Source: Schauerella aestuarii
GTDB lineage: Bacteria; Pseudomonadota; Gammaproteobacteria; Burkholderiales; Burkholderiaceae_B
Assembly: GCF_009866805.1 (NCBI RefSeq)
Contig: NZ_SIZW01000042.1
Coordinates: 124,001 to 188,000, forward strand
Reading direction: 5' to 3'
DNA: 64,000 nucleotides
A program made the translations under genes and the position numbers. Shown one piece after another: positions 21,112 through 30,482 of this stretch; the stretch's first letter is position 1; each line of letters starts with the position of its first letter. The notes under the pieces are model-generated. The model was not told where the DNA came from and ran no database searches. It worked only from the letters and a program-made list of their open reading frames with translations.

Positions 21112-24075
21112 ATGACCGCCACGGATCACGATGCATTGGCGCGAGCGCTGAACGTTGCTTTGGGCGATGCCGTCCGCTTCGACGACGGCCATCGCGCGGT
21201 GTATGCGTCAGATGCCTCGAACTACCGCCAGGTGCCCATCGGCGCAGTCGTGCCGCGTTCGATCGACGATTTCGTGACCGGTATCGGTATCTGTGCGCAG
21301 CACGAAGCGCCGGTGTTGATGCGGGGCGGCGGCACATCGATGAACGGGCAAACCGTCAATCACGCCGTGGTGTTCGATCTCTCACCGTTTTGCACGAACA
21401 TCCTTGCCCTCGATCCTGAAGCAGGCACCGCGCTGGTCGAACCCGGCGTGGTGTGCGACAGCTTGCGCGATGCGGCCGAAGTGCACGGCCTGACGTTTGC
21501 GCCCGACCCGTCGACGCATAGCCGATGCACTCTGGGCGGCATGATCGCAAACAATTCTTGCGGACCGCATTCGGTGATGGCGGGCAAAACGCTCGAGAAC
21601 GTTGAAGCGCTTGAAGTCATGACGTATGACGGTGCCCGGTTCTGGGTGGGACCGACGTCCGACGCCGAGCTCGAGGCCATTATCGCTGCGGGCGGCAGGC
21701 AGGGCGACATCTATCGCCGATTGCGCGATTTGCGCGACCGGTACGGCGATCTGATTCGCGGCAAGTTTCCGAATATCAAGCGGCGCGTGTCGGGCTACAA
21801 CCTGGATCAGTTGCTACCCGAAAACGGCTTCAACGTGGCGCGCGCCTTGGTGGGCACCGAGGGCACCTGTGCGACCACCTTGCGCGCTCGCGTGCGGCTG
21901 GTGAAGAGTCCATCGCAGCGTGTGGTACTGGTGTTGGGCTTCGCCGATATCTACGTGGCCGCCGATGCGGTGCCGGAGTATCAACGGTTTTCGCCGATCG
22001 CCATCGAGGGCCTGGATCGCGCGATCATTCGCGGGTTGCAGGCGCGCAATCTGGCGCAGGCCGAGATCGATTTGTTGCCGCCGGGCGATGCCTGGGTGAT
22101 GGTGGAATTCGGCGCGGATGATCTGGGCGAGGCCACGGCGCAAGCCCAGCGCGCCGCCGATTACTTTGCGGCGCGGCCTGCCGGCCCACGCCCATCGACA
22201 TGGGTGATTGCCGATCCGGCGATGCAGAAACGCGTGTGGTCGATCCGGGAAAACGGCGCCTCGGCCACGCAGTTGTCGATCGACCCCACGATTCCCGATC
22301 CGCAGGTGGGCTGGGAAGATGCCGCGGTCGACCCGCATCGTCTGGGCGAGTACCTCCGCGCTTTTCAGGCATTGGTGGACCGCTACGGCTATCAAACTTC
22401 CTTGTTCGGCCACTTCGGCGATGGATGCGTGCATGCGCGCATCACCTTCAACGTGCGCACGGTGGAAGGGGTGGCGACCTTTCGTGCCTTTTTGCGCGAG
22501 GCTGCGCAGCTGGTGGTGGACTGTGGCGGTTCGCTTACGGGCGAGCATGGCGATGGCCATGCCAAGGCCGAGTTTCTGCCGATCATGTTCGGCGAAGAAC
22601 TGATGGAAGCGATGCGCGAATTCAAGCGCATCTGGGACCCCACCAATCGCATGAATCCCGGCAAGGTGATCGATGCATACCGCGTCGATGAGAATCTGCG
22701 CATGGGGCCCACCTACAAGGTCGTGAACGTTCATACCCGTTTGAATTTCCGCAGCGCCGAAGGCGATGGCTTTCAGCGCGCGATCGAGCATTGCGTGGGC
22801 ATGGGCAAATGCCGCAGCGGCAAGGGCAGCACCATGTGCCCGAGTTATCGGGCCACCCGCGACGAGCGGTTTTCCACGCGCGGACGCTCGCGGCTCTTCT
22901 GGGAGATGCTGCAGGGCGATGTGATCAAGGACGGTTGGCAAAGCGAGCCCGTCAAGGAAGCGCTGGATACCTGTTTGTCGTGCAAGGGATGCCGCAGCGA
23001 CTGCCCCACCCACACCGACATGGCGTCGTACAAGGCAGAATTCCTTTCGCATTATCACGAGACGCATGCCCGGCCACGCCAGGCGTTGACGATGGGCCGC
23101 ATCGGCGACTGGGCGCCGCTCGCCGCGCGCGCACCGTGGCTGGCCAATCTGTTCACGCAAACGCCGGGGCTGTCGGCCATCGCGAAGCGGGTAGGGGGCG
23201 TGGCTGCCGAGCGCATCATGCCGAAGTTCGCGTCGCCGTCGTTTCGCCGGCGCGACCGCAAACGGATTCGCCGCACCGATACGCCCAGAAAGGTGATCCT
23301 GTGGGTCGATACGTTCTGCGAGCATTTTCATCCCGAGGTGGCCACGGCCGCCGTGGAAGTGCTGGGCCACGCCGGATTCGACGCGGTGCTGCCCACGACG
23401 CCGTTGTGCTGCGGCCGACCGCTCTACGACTTCGGTTACCTGGATCTGGCTCGCGAGAAGCTGCGCCGGATCGTGGAGGTGGTGGGGCAACAACTCAATG
23501 CGTCGCCCGATGCGCCCATTGCGGTGGTGGGTCTGGAGCCGGGTTGCATGTCGGTCTTCAAGGATGAACTCGTAAAGCTGTTTCCCGACGATCCGGCGGC
23601 TCGCCGATTGTCGGAAAGTGTGTGGCTGCTTGGCGACTTCCTGCACGCCAACGGCTATGTGCCGCCCACGCTCGACGCCACGGTGATGGTGCATGCACAT
23701 TGCCATCAAAAGGCGCTCTTCGGCTCGAAAGGCGATCAGGCGTTGCTCGCCGCGTTGGGCGCGCGCACCACACATCTGGATAGCGGTTGCTGCGGCATGG
23801 CGGGCTCGTTCGGCTTCAACCCCGATCACATCGGCATCTCGAAGGCAGTAGGCGAACTGGTGCTGCTGCCGGCCGTTCGCGCCGCAAGCGACGACACGAT
23901 CGTGCTCACCAACGGCTTCAGCTGCCGCGAACAAATACGACAAGGCACAGGGCGCGAGGTCATGCATCTCGCCGAATTACTGCAGTGGGCGCATCGCCTG
24001 CAGTCCGGCACGGTAGACCCGTCTGGCAAAATCAAACGTGCAGCACCCCCACAACACCTGGAGACAACACCATGA
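21112..24075 (+). CDS. FAD-linked oxidase / Fe-S oxidoreductase fusion (YdiJ-like D-2-hydroxyacid dehydrogenase)
   Basis: A 987-aa fusion of a GlcD-type flavoprotein and a GlcF-type iron-sulfur module. FAD_binding_4 (GGGTSMNGQT and IANNSCGPHSVM) is followed by the FAD-oxidase C-terminal domain with the FGHFGDGCVHARI and TGEHGDGHAKA metal/substrate motifs. Two ferredoxin-like Cys clusters (CVGMGKC and CLSCKGC...CP) and two CCG repeats (CCGRPLYDFG, CCGMAGSFGF) follow. The architecture matches E. coli YdiJ, a D-2-hydroxyglutarate dehydrogenase; D-lactate is another possibility. ATG 21112 follows AGGAG. Overlaps the next gene by ATGA. Confidence 0.85.
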   Translation: MTATDHDALARALNVALGDAVRFDDGHRAVYASDASNYRQVPIGAVVPRSIDDFVTGIGICAQHEAPVLMRGGGTSMNGQTVNHAVVFDLSPFCTNILALDPEAGTALVEPGVVCDSLRDAAEVHGLTFAPDPSTHSRCTLGGMIANNSCGPHSVMAGKTLENVEALEVMTYDGARFWVGPTSDAELEAIIAAGGRQGDIYRRLRDLRDRYGDLIRGKFPNIKRRVSGYNLDQLLPENGFNVARALVGTEGTCATTLRARVRLVKSPSQRVVLVLGFADIYVAADAVPEYQRFSPIAIEGLDRAIIRGLQARNLAQAEIDLLPPGDAWVMVEFGADDLGEATAQAQRAADYFAARPAGPRPSTWVIADPAMQKRVWSIRENGASATQLSIDPTIPDPQVGWEDAAVDPHRLGEYLRAFQALVDRYGYQTSLFGHFGDGCVHARITFNVRTVEGVATFRAFLREAAQLVVDCGGSLTGEHGDGHAKAEFLPIMFGEELMEAMREFKRIWDPTNRMNPGKVIDAYRVDENLRMGPTYKVVNVHTRLNFRSAEGDGFQRAIEHCVGMGKCRSGKGSTMCPSYRATRDERFSTRGRSRLFWEMLQGDVIKDGWQSEPVKEALDTCLSCKGCRSDCPTHTDMASYKAEFLSHYHETHARPRQALTMGRIGDWAPLAARAPWLANLFTQTPGLSAIAKRVGGVAAERIMPKFASPSFRRRDRKRIRRTDTPRKVILWVDTFCEHFHPEVATAAVEVLGHAGFDAVLPTTPLCCGRPLYDFGYLDLAREKLRRIVEVVGQQLNASPDAPIAVVGLEPGCMSVFKDELVKLFPDDPAARRLSESVWLLGDFLHANGYVPPTLDATVMVHAHCHQKALFGSKGDQALLAALGARTTHLDSGCCGMAGSFGFNPDHIGISKAVGELVLLPAVRAASDDTIVLTNGFSCREQIRQGTGREVMHLAELLQWAHRLQSGTVDPSGKIKRAAPPQHLETTP

Positions 24076-24989
24076 GCAAGCTACGCGGCGTTTACGCCCC
24101 TGTGGTTACCCCGTTTCACGCCAACCTCGATCCCGACACCGAGCGGTTCGTCGCGCATTGCCGCTGGCTGGTCGACAATGGGGCTGGCCTGGCGATTTTC
24201 GGCACCAATTCCGAAGCCGCATCGCTGTCGGTGGCCGAACGCCTGGCGTTGACGGATGCGTTGCTGGCCGCCGGCGTGCCCGCTGCCAAGCTCATGCCGG
24301 GTACCGGCTCCTCGTCGCTAACGGATGCCGTCACGCTCACGCGTCACGCGGTGGCGGCGGGTGCCCCGGGCGTGCTTGTCCTGCCGCCGTTCTTCTACAA
24401 GGGTGTTTCTGACGAAGGGCTCTTCGCCTACTACTCCGAAATCATCGAGCGTGTGGCCGACGACAACCTGGCGATCTATCTCTATCACATCCCGCAGATG
24501 TCCTACGCGCCCATCTCGCTGGCGTTGATCGAACGCTTGCTCAAGCGGTATCCCACGGCCATTGCGGGCGCCAAGGATTCGTCGGGCGATTGGGATAATT
24601 CCAAGGCCATGATCGATGCCTTCGCCGCAGACGGCTTCGGCGTGTTTCCAGCCAGCGAGTCGTTCCTGTCGCGCGCCATGCCATTGGGCGCCGCCGGCTG
24701 CATCAGCGCCACCGTCAACGTGAACCCCGCGGAGATTTTCGCGTTGTTCAACGGTTGGGACGGCAGCGAAGGCGCTGCGCTGCAATCGAAAGCCGACGCG
24801 GTGCGCAAGATTTTCCAGGCCACACCGATGATTCCGGCCATGAAGTACGTGGTGTCGCAAGCCTCGGGCGTGGAAGACTGGAAGGTCGTGCGACCGCCAC
24901 TCGTCAAGCTGGAGGAGCAGGCTGGGCGCGCCTTGATGGCGAGCCTCGACGCGGTGGATTACCGTATCGAAGGGTATCCGCGCAGTTAA
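24072..24989 (+). CDS. DapA-superfamily lyase/aldolase (DHDPS/NAL family)
   Basis: 305-aa class I aldolase fold. The Schiff-base lysine is Lys168 in GAKDSSGDW and the catalytic Tyr138 is in YHIPQMS. The usual GTTGE loop reads GTNSEA (about residues 44-49), unlike true dihydrodipicolinate synthase, suggesting a catabolic 2-oxoacid lyase. Co-translated with the preceding 2-hydroxyacid dehydrogenase (ATGA overlap), so the dehydrogenase probably makes or consumes a 2-oxoacid used here. Substrate not identifiable. Confidence 0.85.
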   Translation: MSKLRGVYAPVVTPFHANLDPDTERFVAHCRWLVDNGAGLAIFGTNSEAASLSVAERLALTDALLAAGVPAAKLMPGTGSSSLTDAVTLTRHAVAAGAPGVLVLPPFFYKGVSDEGLFAYYSEIIERVADDNLAIYLYHIPQMSYAPISLALIERLLKRYPTAIAGAKDSSGDWDNSKAMIDAFAADGFGVFPASESFLSRAMPLGAAGCISATVNVNPAEIFALFNGWDGSEGAALQSKADAVRKIFQATPMIPAMKYVVSQASGVEDWKVVRPPLVKLEEQAGRALMASLDAVDYRIEGYPRS

Positions 24990-25100
24990 GGCACTCAGGC
25001 GGACAGGCGTGGCGTCCCACGATGCTCGCCTGGCATGAGATGAGCGCGACGCACGTTTATCAGCTTGTGCGGGAACGGGAGGTGACCTTGGGTTGCCGGT

Positions 25101-25865
25101 TCAAGCAGCGTGCAAGCTGATGGCGCGGGCCGCGCGAATCACGAGCGGGCCGAGTTCGTTGCGTGCGTCCTCAAGCGACCAGCGCGGTTTGGGCACCGAG
25201 ATGTTGACGGCGGCAATGGGCGCACCCGAGTCGTCGAGCACGGTGGCCGCTACGTTGATGTCGGCCTGATAGAACTCTTCGTCGGCGTAGGCATATTGCG
25301 CGTTGCGGGCCTCGATCACGAAGTCGCGCAGCACCGCGATGTCGGTTGTGGTGCGCGGTGTGTGCCGCTGCAAGGCGAGGTGTTGCAGCTTGGCATCCAG
25401 TGCATCGTCGGAAAGATGCGCCCAAAGCGCGCGGCCGGAGGCCGATGACGAGCAGGGGATGCGCGTGCCTACCGGCATGTATACGGGGATGTGCTTGGCC
25501 GTTGCCACCCGCATCACAAACACCATATTGTCTTCGGCGTCGGGCACGCCCAGATTGACGATCTCGCCGCATTCCTGGTTGAGCTGATGCAACACCGCAT
25601 GCGCACGTTGAAAGAGCGGCGTCTGGTATAGATAACTGTATCCCAGCGCCACGGCCTTCACCGTAACGCGATAGCGCTTGGTGCGCGGGTCGCGCGTGAG
25701 ATACCCCGCCTGTTCGAGCGTATGGGCCACACGCTGAGCCGAACCCATCGTGATGTCCGAGACGTGGGCAATCTCCTGCAGGTTCATGCTTTCGCTCTGA
25801 CGAAAGGATTCCAGCACGAGCAGCCCTTTTTCGAGCGACTGAATCAATAGCGCCGAACTGGCCAT
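25101..25865 (-). CDS. IclR-family transcriptional regulator
   Basis: 254 aa with an N-terminal helix-turn-helix (MNLQEIAHVSDITMGSAQRVAHTLEQAGYL) and the IclR effector domain (VARVATAKHIPV..., TRIPCSSSASGRALWA). Start 25865 has GGAG 5 bases upstream. Divergent from the FAD oxidase - Bug - gamma-glutamyltransferase operon; repeated motifs at 26069-26105 in the gap look like its operators. Convergent with the DapA-type gene. Confidence 0.9.
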   Translation of the reverse strand: MASSALLIQSLEKGLLVLESFRQSESMNLQEIAHVSDITMGSAQRVAHTLEQAGYLTRDPRTKRYRVTVKAVALGYSYLYQTPLFQRAHAVLHQLNQECGEIVNLGVPDAEDNMVFVMRVATAKHIPVYMPVGTRIPCSSSASGRALWAHLSDDALDAKLQHLALQRHTPRTTTDIAVLRDFVIEARNAQYAYADEEFYQADINVAATVLDDSGAPIAAVNISVPKPRWSLEDARNELGPLVIRAARAISLHAA

Positions 25866-26068
25866 CGCGACTCCGTGATGAATGCATGAGCGCCACATGC
25901 ATGGGTTGAACAGGTTGCGAGCCCGATCGTAGCACTCGCGCAGGCGGGGTTTGGTTCTGCTGTCTCCATCGAGAACGCCGGCTCACCCACGCGATTCCCG
26001 ACGATCGCAGCGCGGGCGTCACCCTCGGGTTCTCGCGCATTGACCCTAGACATTGGCGAGCGTATAAA

Positions 26069-26105
26069 TATCGCATAGCATTTTACGATTATCGAATAGC
26101 GATAA
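26069..26105. promoter_or_regulatory. Tandem operator candidate upstream of the FAD oxidase operon
   Basis: TATCGCATAGC (26069-26079) and TATCGAATAGC (26090-26100) are near-identical 11-mers whose starts are 21 bp apart, two helical turns. The second lies in a perfect inverted repeat TTATCG AATAG CGATAA (26089-26105). It ends 9 bases before the ATG at 26115, where a bound repressor would block expression. Confidence 0.55.
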
Positions 26106-26114
26106 CTGAACGCG

Positions 26115-27476
26115 ATGTCTCAATTGCGCGAACCATCCGATTCTCATCCCATCGAAACGCCCGTCGGGTCCGGCGCCGACGCCGGGATGACGGCGCTCGG
26201 TCCGCTCCCCATAGCGGTGGACGTGGTGGTCATCGGCGGTGGCATCATCGGCATCAGTACCGCCTACGCTTTGGCCAAGGCCGGCGTGAGCGTGTGCGTA
26301 TTCGAGAAGGGCCGCCTGGCCGGCGAACAATCGTCGCGCAATTGGGGGTGGGTGCGCACGCTCACGCGAGATGTGGCGGAAGTACCCCTGGCGATACGTG
26401 CCAATGCACTGTGGGCGGACATCCAGTCGCGTGCGGACGTAGGCTTCCGGCGTACGGGTCTGCTGTATCTGCAGGAAAACGACGCAGATGCGGCGGCGCA
26501 CGCAAAGTGGATCGCTGCCGCCCGGGATCATGGCCTGGACGCCACGCTCCTCACGCGCGATGCCGCCGTGCGTCATCTGCCGCCATCGTCGCGCGCATGG
26601 TCCGGTGCGATGTATAGCGCATCGGATGGCGTGGCCGAGCCGCAGCGCGCCACGCACGGCATTGCCGGCCTGGCGCAGGACTTGGGCGCCAAGATTTATG
26701 AGCATTGCGCCGTGCGGGGTATCGAGTCGGCAGCGGGGCGGGTAACGGGCGTGATCACCGAGCGCGGGGTGGTGCGTGCGCAAGCGGTGGTGATCGCCGG
26801 GGGCGCGTGGTCGCGGCTTTTCTGCGGCAACCTCGGTGCGGATTTCCCGCAACTGAAAGTGCGCGGCTCGGTGCTGCGCACGGCGCCATTCGAGGCGCCT
26901 TTGCATGCGGCTGTCAACGGCAAGGATTTCACGTGCCGCAAGCGCGCCGATGGCGGTTATACCGTTTCGCAATTCGGCGCGTCGATGGCCGATGTGGTGC
27001 CGGATAGCTTCCGGTTGATGCATCACTTCGGACGCGCGTGGTTGGCCAACCGCGAGTTCGTGCGTCTGCGATTCGGCAAACGGTTTTTTGAAGAGCTGCG
27101 CATGCCGCGCCGCTTTGCCGTGGATCGCGAGACGCCTTTCGAACAGTGCCGCGTGCTCGATCCCGCACCCTCGGCCAGAGGCGTAAGCCAGGCGTGGGCG
27201 CGGCTTACCGAAACGTTTCCCGTATTTGGACAGGCCCGTATCGCACAGTCGTGGGCCGGGTATATCGACGTCACGCCGGATGGCTTGCCCGTGATGTCGG
27301 CCGTACCCCAGCACGCCGGGCTCTTCCTGGCGTCGGGATTCTCCGGCCATGGATTCGGCATCGGCCCGGCTGCGGGCGAGTTGATGGCGAACCTGGTGCA
27401 AGGCAATGCATTGGCGGTGGATGCCGCGCCCTTTCGCTTTGGCCGATTCGCTCGCGTGCGCAGTGAGAAGGCATAA
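26115..27476 (+). CDS. FAD-dependent amino-acid oxidoreductase (DadA/DAO family)
   Basis: 453 aa with an N-terminal dinucleotide fold (VVVIGGGIIGISTAYALA) after a ~35-residue leader, the SSRNWGWVRTLTRD segment common to a DadA-like subgroup, and a C-terminal GFSGHGFGIGPAAGE FAD contact. Likely oxidises an amine or D-amino acid/N-substituted amino acid, passing electrons to the respiratory chain or oxygen. First gene of an operon with Bug and gamma-glutamyltransferase genes, under a divergent IclR regulator. Confidence 0.83.
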   Translation: MSQLREPSDSHPIETPVGSGADAGMTALGPLPIAVDVVVIGGGIIGISTAYALAKAGVSVCVFEKGRLAGEQSSRNWGWVRTLTRDVAEVPLAIRANALWADIQSRADVGFRRTGLLYLQENDADAAAHAKWIAAARDHGLDATLLTRDAAVRHLPPSSRAWSGAMYSASDGVAEPQRATHGIAGLAQDLGAKIYEHCAVRGIESAAGRVTGVITERGVVRAQAVVIAGGAWSRLFCGNLGADFPQLKVRGSVLRTAPFEAPLHAAVNGKDFTCRKRADGGYTVSQFGASMADVVPDSFRLMHHFGRAWLANREFVRLRFGKRFFEELRMPRRFAVDRETPFEQCRVLDPAPSARGVSQAWARLTETFPVFGQARIAQSWAGYIDVTPDGLPVMSAVPQHAGLFLASGFSGHGFGIGPAAGELMANLVQGNALAVDAAPFRFGRFARVRSEKA

Positions 27477-27557
27477 GGCGAGCAGGGAATTGAATGCACG
27501 TTGTTGCGGCTGGCGCCATACGGCGACGCAATTCGGTTTGAAACAGGAGGGTGTGTC

Positions 27558-28586
27558 ATGTCTACGGCAGTGACCAGGATCGATGTCTTCAACCCAACGC
27601 GCCGCTGCGCGCTGCGCTGGTTGCGCAGCATGACGCTGGCGTGCCTGGCGGCAGGCGGCCTATCGGGCGCGGCCCAGGCCGCCGCTCCGTGGCCTACCAA
27701 GCCCATCAAACTCGTCGTGGGCTATCCGCCCGGCGGCGGCACCGATACGGTGGCGCGCCTGATCGCCCAGCAGTTTTCCAAGACGCTGGGGCAGCAGGTC
27801 GTGGTCGAAAACCGTCCCGGTGCCAGCAGCACCATCGCCACACAACAGGTGGTGCGGGCCGATCCCGATGGGTATACGTTGTTGTTCGCGACTGCGTCGC
27901 CCTTGACCGGTGCGCCACTCACGATGAAGGGCCTGCAATACGATCCGATCAAGGATCTCGCACCGATCACGCTCGTGGGTAACGGTCCCTTCATCATGGT
28001 GGCCAATCCGGCATTTCCGCCCAACAACCTGGCCGAGCTGATCGCTTATGCGCGAGCCCATCCGGGCGAGGTCAACTATGCGTCGCCTGGCAACAGTACC
28101 GCCAACTACTTTTTCACCGAATTGCTCAACATGGATGCCAAGATCAATACGGTCAACGTGGCGTACAAGGGCAGTGCCGCGCTGGTCAACGATCTGATGG
28201 GCGGACACGTGCAGTACACGCTCGAAACGCCGGGCACCACATTGCCGCTGATTCGTGAAGGCAAGCTCAAGGCGATCGTGCTCTTGAACGATGAGCGGCT
28301 TGCCAAGGCGCCGGACGTGCAAACCACCGTGGAGGCGGGATATCCGCAGCTGGTAGGGGGCTCGTGGTACGGCATTCTTGCGCCTGCGGGCACGCCGCGT
28401 CCCATCATCGATGCGGTACAGCAAGCGACGGTCAAGGCGCTGCAATCGCCTGAAGTCCGGCATGCGATGGACGAGCGCGATGTGCTGATCAAAGGCACGA
28501 CGCCCGAGGCATTCGCGGCTTTTATCGATGCCGAGTATAAAAAATGGCAGGACGTGACCCAGCGTTTGGGCATCGTGCCGCAGTAA
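27558..28586 (+). CDS. Bug-family (TctC-like) periplasmic substrate-binding protein
   Basis: 342 aa. ATG 27558 follows AGGAGG. Signal peptide ends at AQAA. Mature part has the Bug signature WPTKPIKLVVGYPPGGGTDTVARL, with VVVENRPGAS and DGYTLLF following. Binds a small carboxylate in the periplasm; no tctA/tctB membrane genes lie in the window, as is usual for the many orphan Bug genes of Bordetella relatives. Placed between the amino-acid oxidase and gamma-glutamyltransferase genes, suggesting a gamma-glutamyl or related ligand. Confidence 0.9.
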   Translation: MSTAVTRIDVFNPTRRCALRWLRSMTLACLAAGGLSGAAQAAAPWPTKPIKLVVGYPPGGGTDTVARLIAQQFSKTLGQQVVVENRPGASSTIATQQVVRADPDGYTLLFATASPLTGAPLTMKGLQYDPIKDLAPITLVGNGPFIMVANPAFPPNNLAELIAYARAHPGEVNYASPGNSTANYFFTELLNMDAKINTVNVAYKGSAALVNDLMGGHVQYTLETPGTTLPLIREGKLKAIVLLNDERLAKAPDVQTTVEAGYPQLVGGSWYGILAPAGTPRPIIDAVQQATVKALQSPEVRHAMDERDVLIKGTTPEAFAAFIDAEYKKWQDVTQRLGIVPQ

Positions 28587-28603
28587 TCGGTCGGGAGACA
28601 CTC

Positions 28604-30367
28604 ATGCATGCAACACAGCGCGCCGACGACCTGACGCAGGGCAGTGCCCCACTGGCGATGCGGCCCACCCTGGCCGGCTTGAATCACATGATTTCTGCGG
28701 GCCATTATCTCGCCACGCAAGCCGGCATGGACATCCTGCAGGCGGGCGGCAATGCCATCGACGCCGGGGTCGCCGCCGGCATTGCCTTGGGCGTCGTGCA
28801 AAGCGATATCGTCAACTTCGGCGGCGTGGCGCCATGCCTTGTCTATCACGCCGAGACGCAAAAGGTGTGGAGCATCTCGGGGCTGGGCTATTGGCCGCAG
28901 GCCGCCACACTGGATTTGTTTCTTCAAGCGCATGGCGGAAAGATTCCGGCAGGCGTATTGCGCACCGTGATTCCTGCCGCGCCGGACGCCTGGATCACGG
29001 CGCTGGAGCGATTCGGCACGATGTCGTTCGGCGATGTGGCGGCGGCGGCCATCGGATACGCGCGCGACGGCTTCGTGATGTATCCGCTGATGGCCGAGGT
29101 ATTGGCCGATCATGCCCAGGATTATGGCCGGTGGGCGTCGAGTGCCGCCGTGTATCTGCCGGATGGCCGCCCGCCGGCCGCCGGCGATATCTTTCGGCAA
29201 AGCGATCTCGCACGCACATTGCAATACATGGCCGATGAAGAGCGCGCTCATGGCGCAGCGGGCCGGGCGGCGGGCCTTGCTGCCGCGCGCCACGCCTTCT
29301 ATCGCGGCGATATCGCCAAGAGCATCGTGGCGTTTCACCGTGCCGAGGGCGGCTTGGTCACGCACGATGACCTGGCCAACTTTTCCGTCGAGGTCGAGCC
29401 GGCGCTATCGACCGATTTTCGCGGCACGCAGCTTTACAGTTGCGGCTTCTGGTGCCAGGGGCCCACCTTGCTGCAGATGTTGAATATCCTGGAGTCGCGC
29501 GATGTGGCGGCATTGGGCCACAACTCTGCGGCCTACGTGCACCTGCTGACCGAGACCATCAAGCTCGCGTTCGCCGATCGTGAGGCGCACTACGGCGATC
29601 CGCGCTACCGCGACATTCCTCAGGCGGCGTTGCTGTCCAAGGCCTACGCGCTGGATCGGCTCGGGTTGATCAGCGACGACCGGGCGTTGCCCGATATGCC
29701 GTCGCCCGGTGAACCGGGATTGTTCGGTGGCCGGCCGGTGCACAGCGATAAATCCGAAGATCGCGCGCGCACCGATCCCCGGCTCGATACGTCGTATGTG
29801 GCGGTGGTCGATCGCCATGGAAATGCATTTTCGGCCACGCCCAGCGATGGGTCGTACAACTCGCCGATCATTCCCGGCACCGGCATCTGCGCATCGGGGC
29901 GCGGCAGCCAATCGTGGGCGGAGGCCGGCCACCCGTGCGCGATTGCACCCGGCCACCGGCCGCGCCTCACGCCCAATCCGTCACTGGCGATCCGGCCTGG
30001 CCAGTACGTAATGCCGTTCGGCACGCCGGGGGGCGACGTGCAATGCCAGGCCATGCTGCAAACGTTTCTCAACGTGGAAGTGTTCGGCATGGATCTGCAG
30101 GCTGCCATCGAAGCGCCGCGTTTTGCGACCTTCAGTTTTCCTTCGTCATTCGAGCCGCACAATGTGCAGCCAGGCCGCTTGATGCTGGAAGACCTGATCG
30201 CGCGTCATGTGGGTGACGCGTTGAATGAGAAAGGGCATGCCGTGCAATGGTGGCGCGATCGCAACTGGCGCGCAGGCGCGATGTGCGCCGTCAAGCACGA
30301 TGTGACCACGGGCATTCGCTGGGGCGCGGCCGACCCGCGGCGTCCGGCCTACGCAGCGGGGTGCTGA
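28604..30367 (+). CDS. Gamma-glutamyltransferase family protein (N-terminal nucleophile hydrolase), first copy
   Basis: 587 aa. GGT landmarks include AGGNAIDAGVAAGIALGV and GPTLLQMLNIL; the autoprocessing/nucleophile threonine is Thr395 in LDTSYVAVVDRHGN, then SFPGTGI-like and FGTPGGDVQ motifs. The usual TT pair is TS here. No signal peptide, unlike secreted E. coli Ggt, so it probably acts in the cytoplasm. 17 bases after the Bug gene and in its operon. Likely hydrolyses or transfers gamma-glutamyl groups; substrate unknown. Confidence 0.88.
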   Translation: MHATQRADDLTQGSAPLAMRPTLAGLNHMISAGHYLATQAGMDILQAGGNAIDAGVAAGIALGVVQSDIVNFGGVAPCLVYHAETQKVWSISGLGYWPQAATLDLFLQAHGGKIPAGVLRTVIPAAPDAWITALERFGTMSFGDVAAAAIGYARDGFVMYPLMAEVLADHAQDYGRWASSAAVYLPDGRPPAAGDIFRQSDLARTLQYMADEERAHGAAGRAAGLAAARHAFYRGDIAKSIVAFHRAEGGLVTHDDLANFSVEVEPALSTDFRGTQLYSCGFWCQGPTLLQMLNILESRDVAALGHNSAAYVHLLTETIKLAFADREAHYGDPRYRDIPQAALLSKAYALDRLGLISDDRALPDMPSPGEPGLFGGRPVHSDKSEDRARTDPRLDTSYVAVVDRHGNAFSATPSDGSYNSPIIPGTGICASGRGSQSWAEAGHPCAIAPGHRPRLTPNPSLAIRPGQYVMPFGTPGGDVQCQAMLQTFLNVEVFGMDLQAAIEAPRFATFSFPSSFEPHNVQPGRLMLEDLIARHVGDALNEKGHAVQWWRDRNWRAGAMCAVKHDVTTGIRWGAADPRRPAYAAGC

Positions 30368-30370
30368 TGG

Positions 30371-30440
30371 TTCCGTCCTGCCGCGATCGATAGCCTGGTC
30401 AGAATGGAGGGGCCAGGGATGCCGGAGCGAGAGGACGGAA
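30371..30440. repeat. Long inverted repeat between convergent genes
   Basis: TTCCGTCCT (30371-30379) pairs perfectly with AGGACGGAA (30432-30440); an inner CCTGG (30394-30398) / CCAGG (30413-30417) may stack inside. It sits between the converging gamma-glutamyltransferase and Bug genes. Could be a bidirectional terminator-like structure but lacks a T-run. Confidence 0.4.
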
Positions 30441-30482
30441 ATCGAGGCGGCGCGAAGGTGACGTGGTGGCAAAGCGAAACGA

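Noticed and set aside
21814-23967. A 717-codon open frame on the minus strand across the YdiJ-like gene
   Set aside because: It is antisense to a gene with clear FAD and Fe-S motifs, has no recognisable family features and reflects GC-rich codon bias.
24990-25100. Terminator in the gap after the DapA-type gene
   Set aside because: CAGGCG / CGCCTG can pair but with a 17-base loop and no T-run, so the evidence is too weak.
26046-27401. A 451-codon open frame antisense to the FAD oxidase
   Set aside because: Lacks motifs and overlaps the operator candidates; the plus-strand protein has a clear nucleotide-binding fold.
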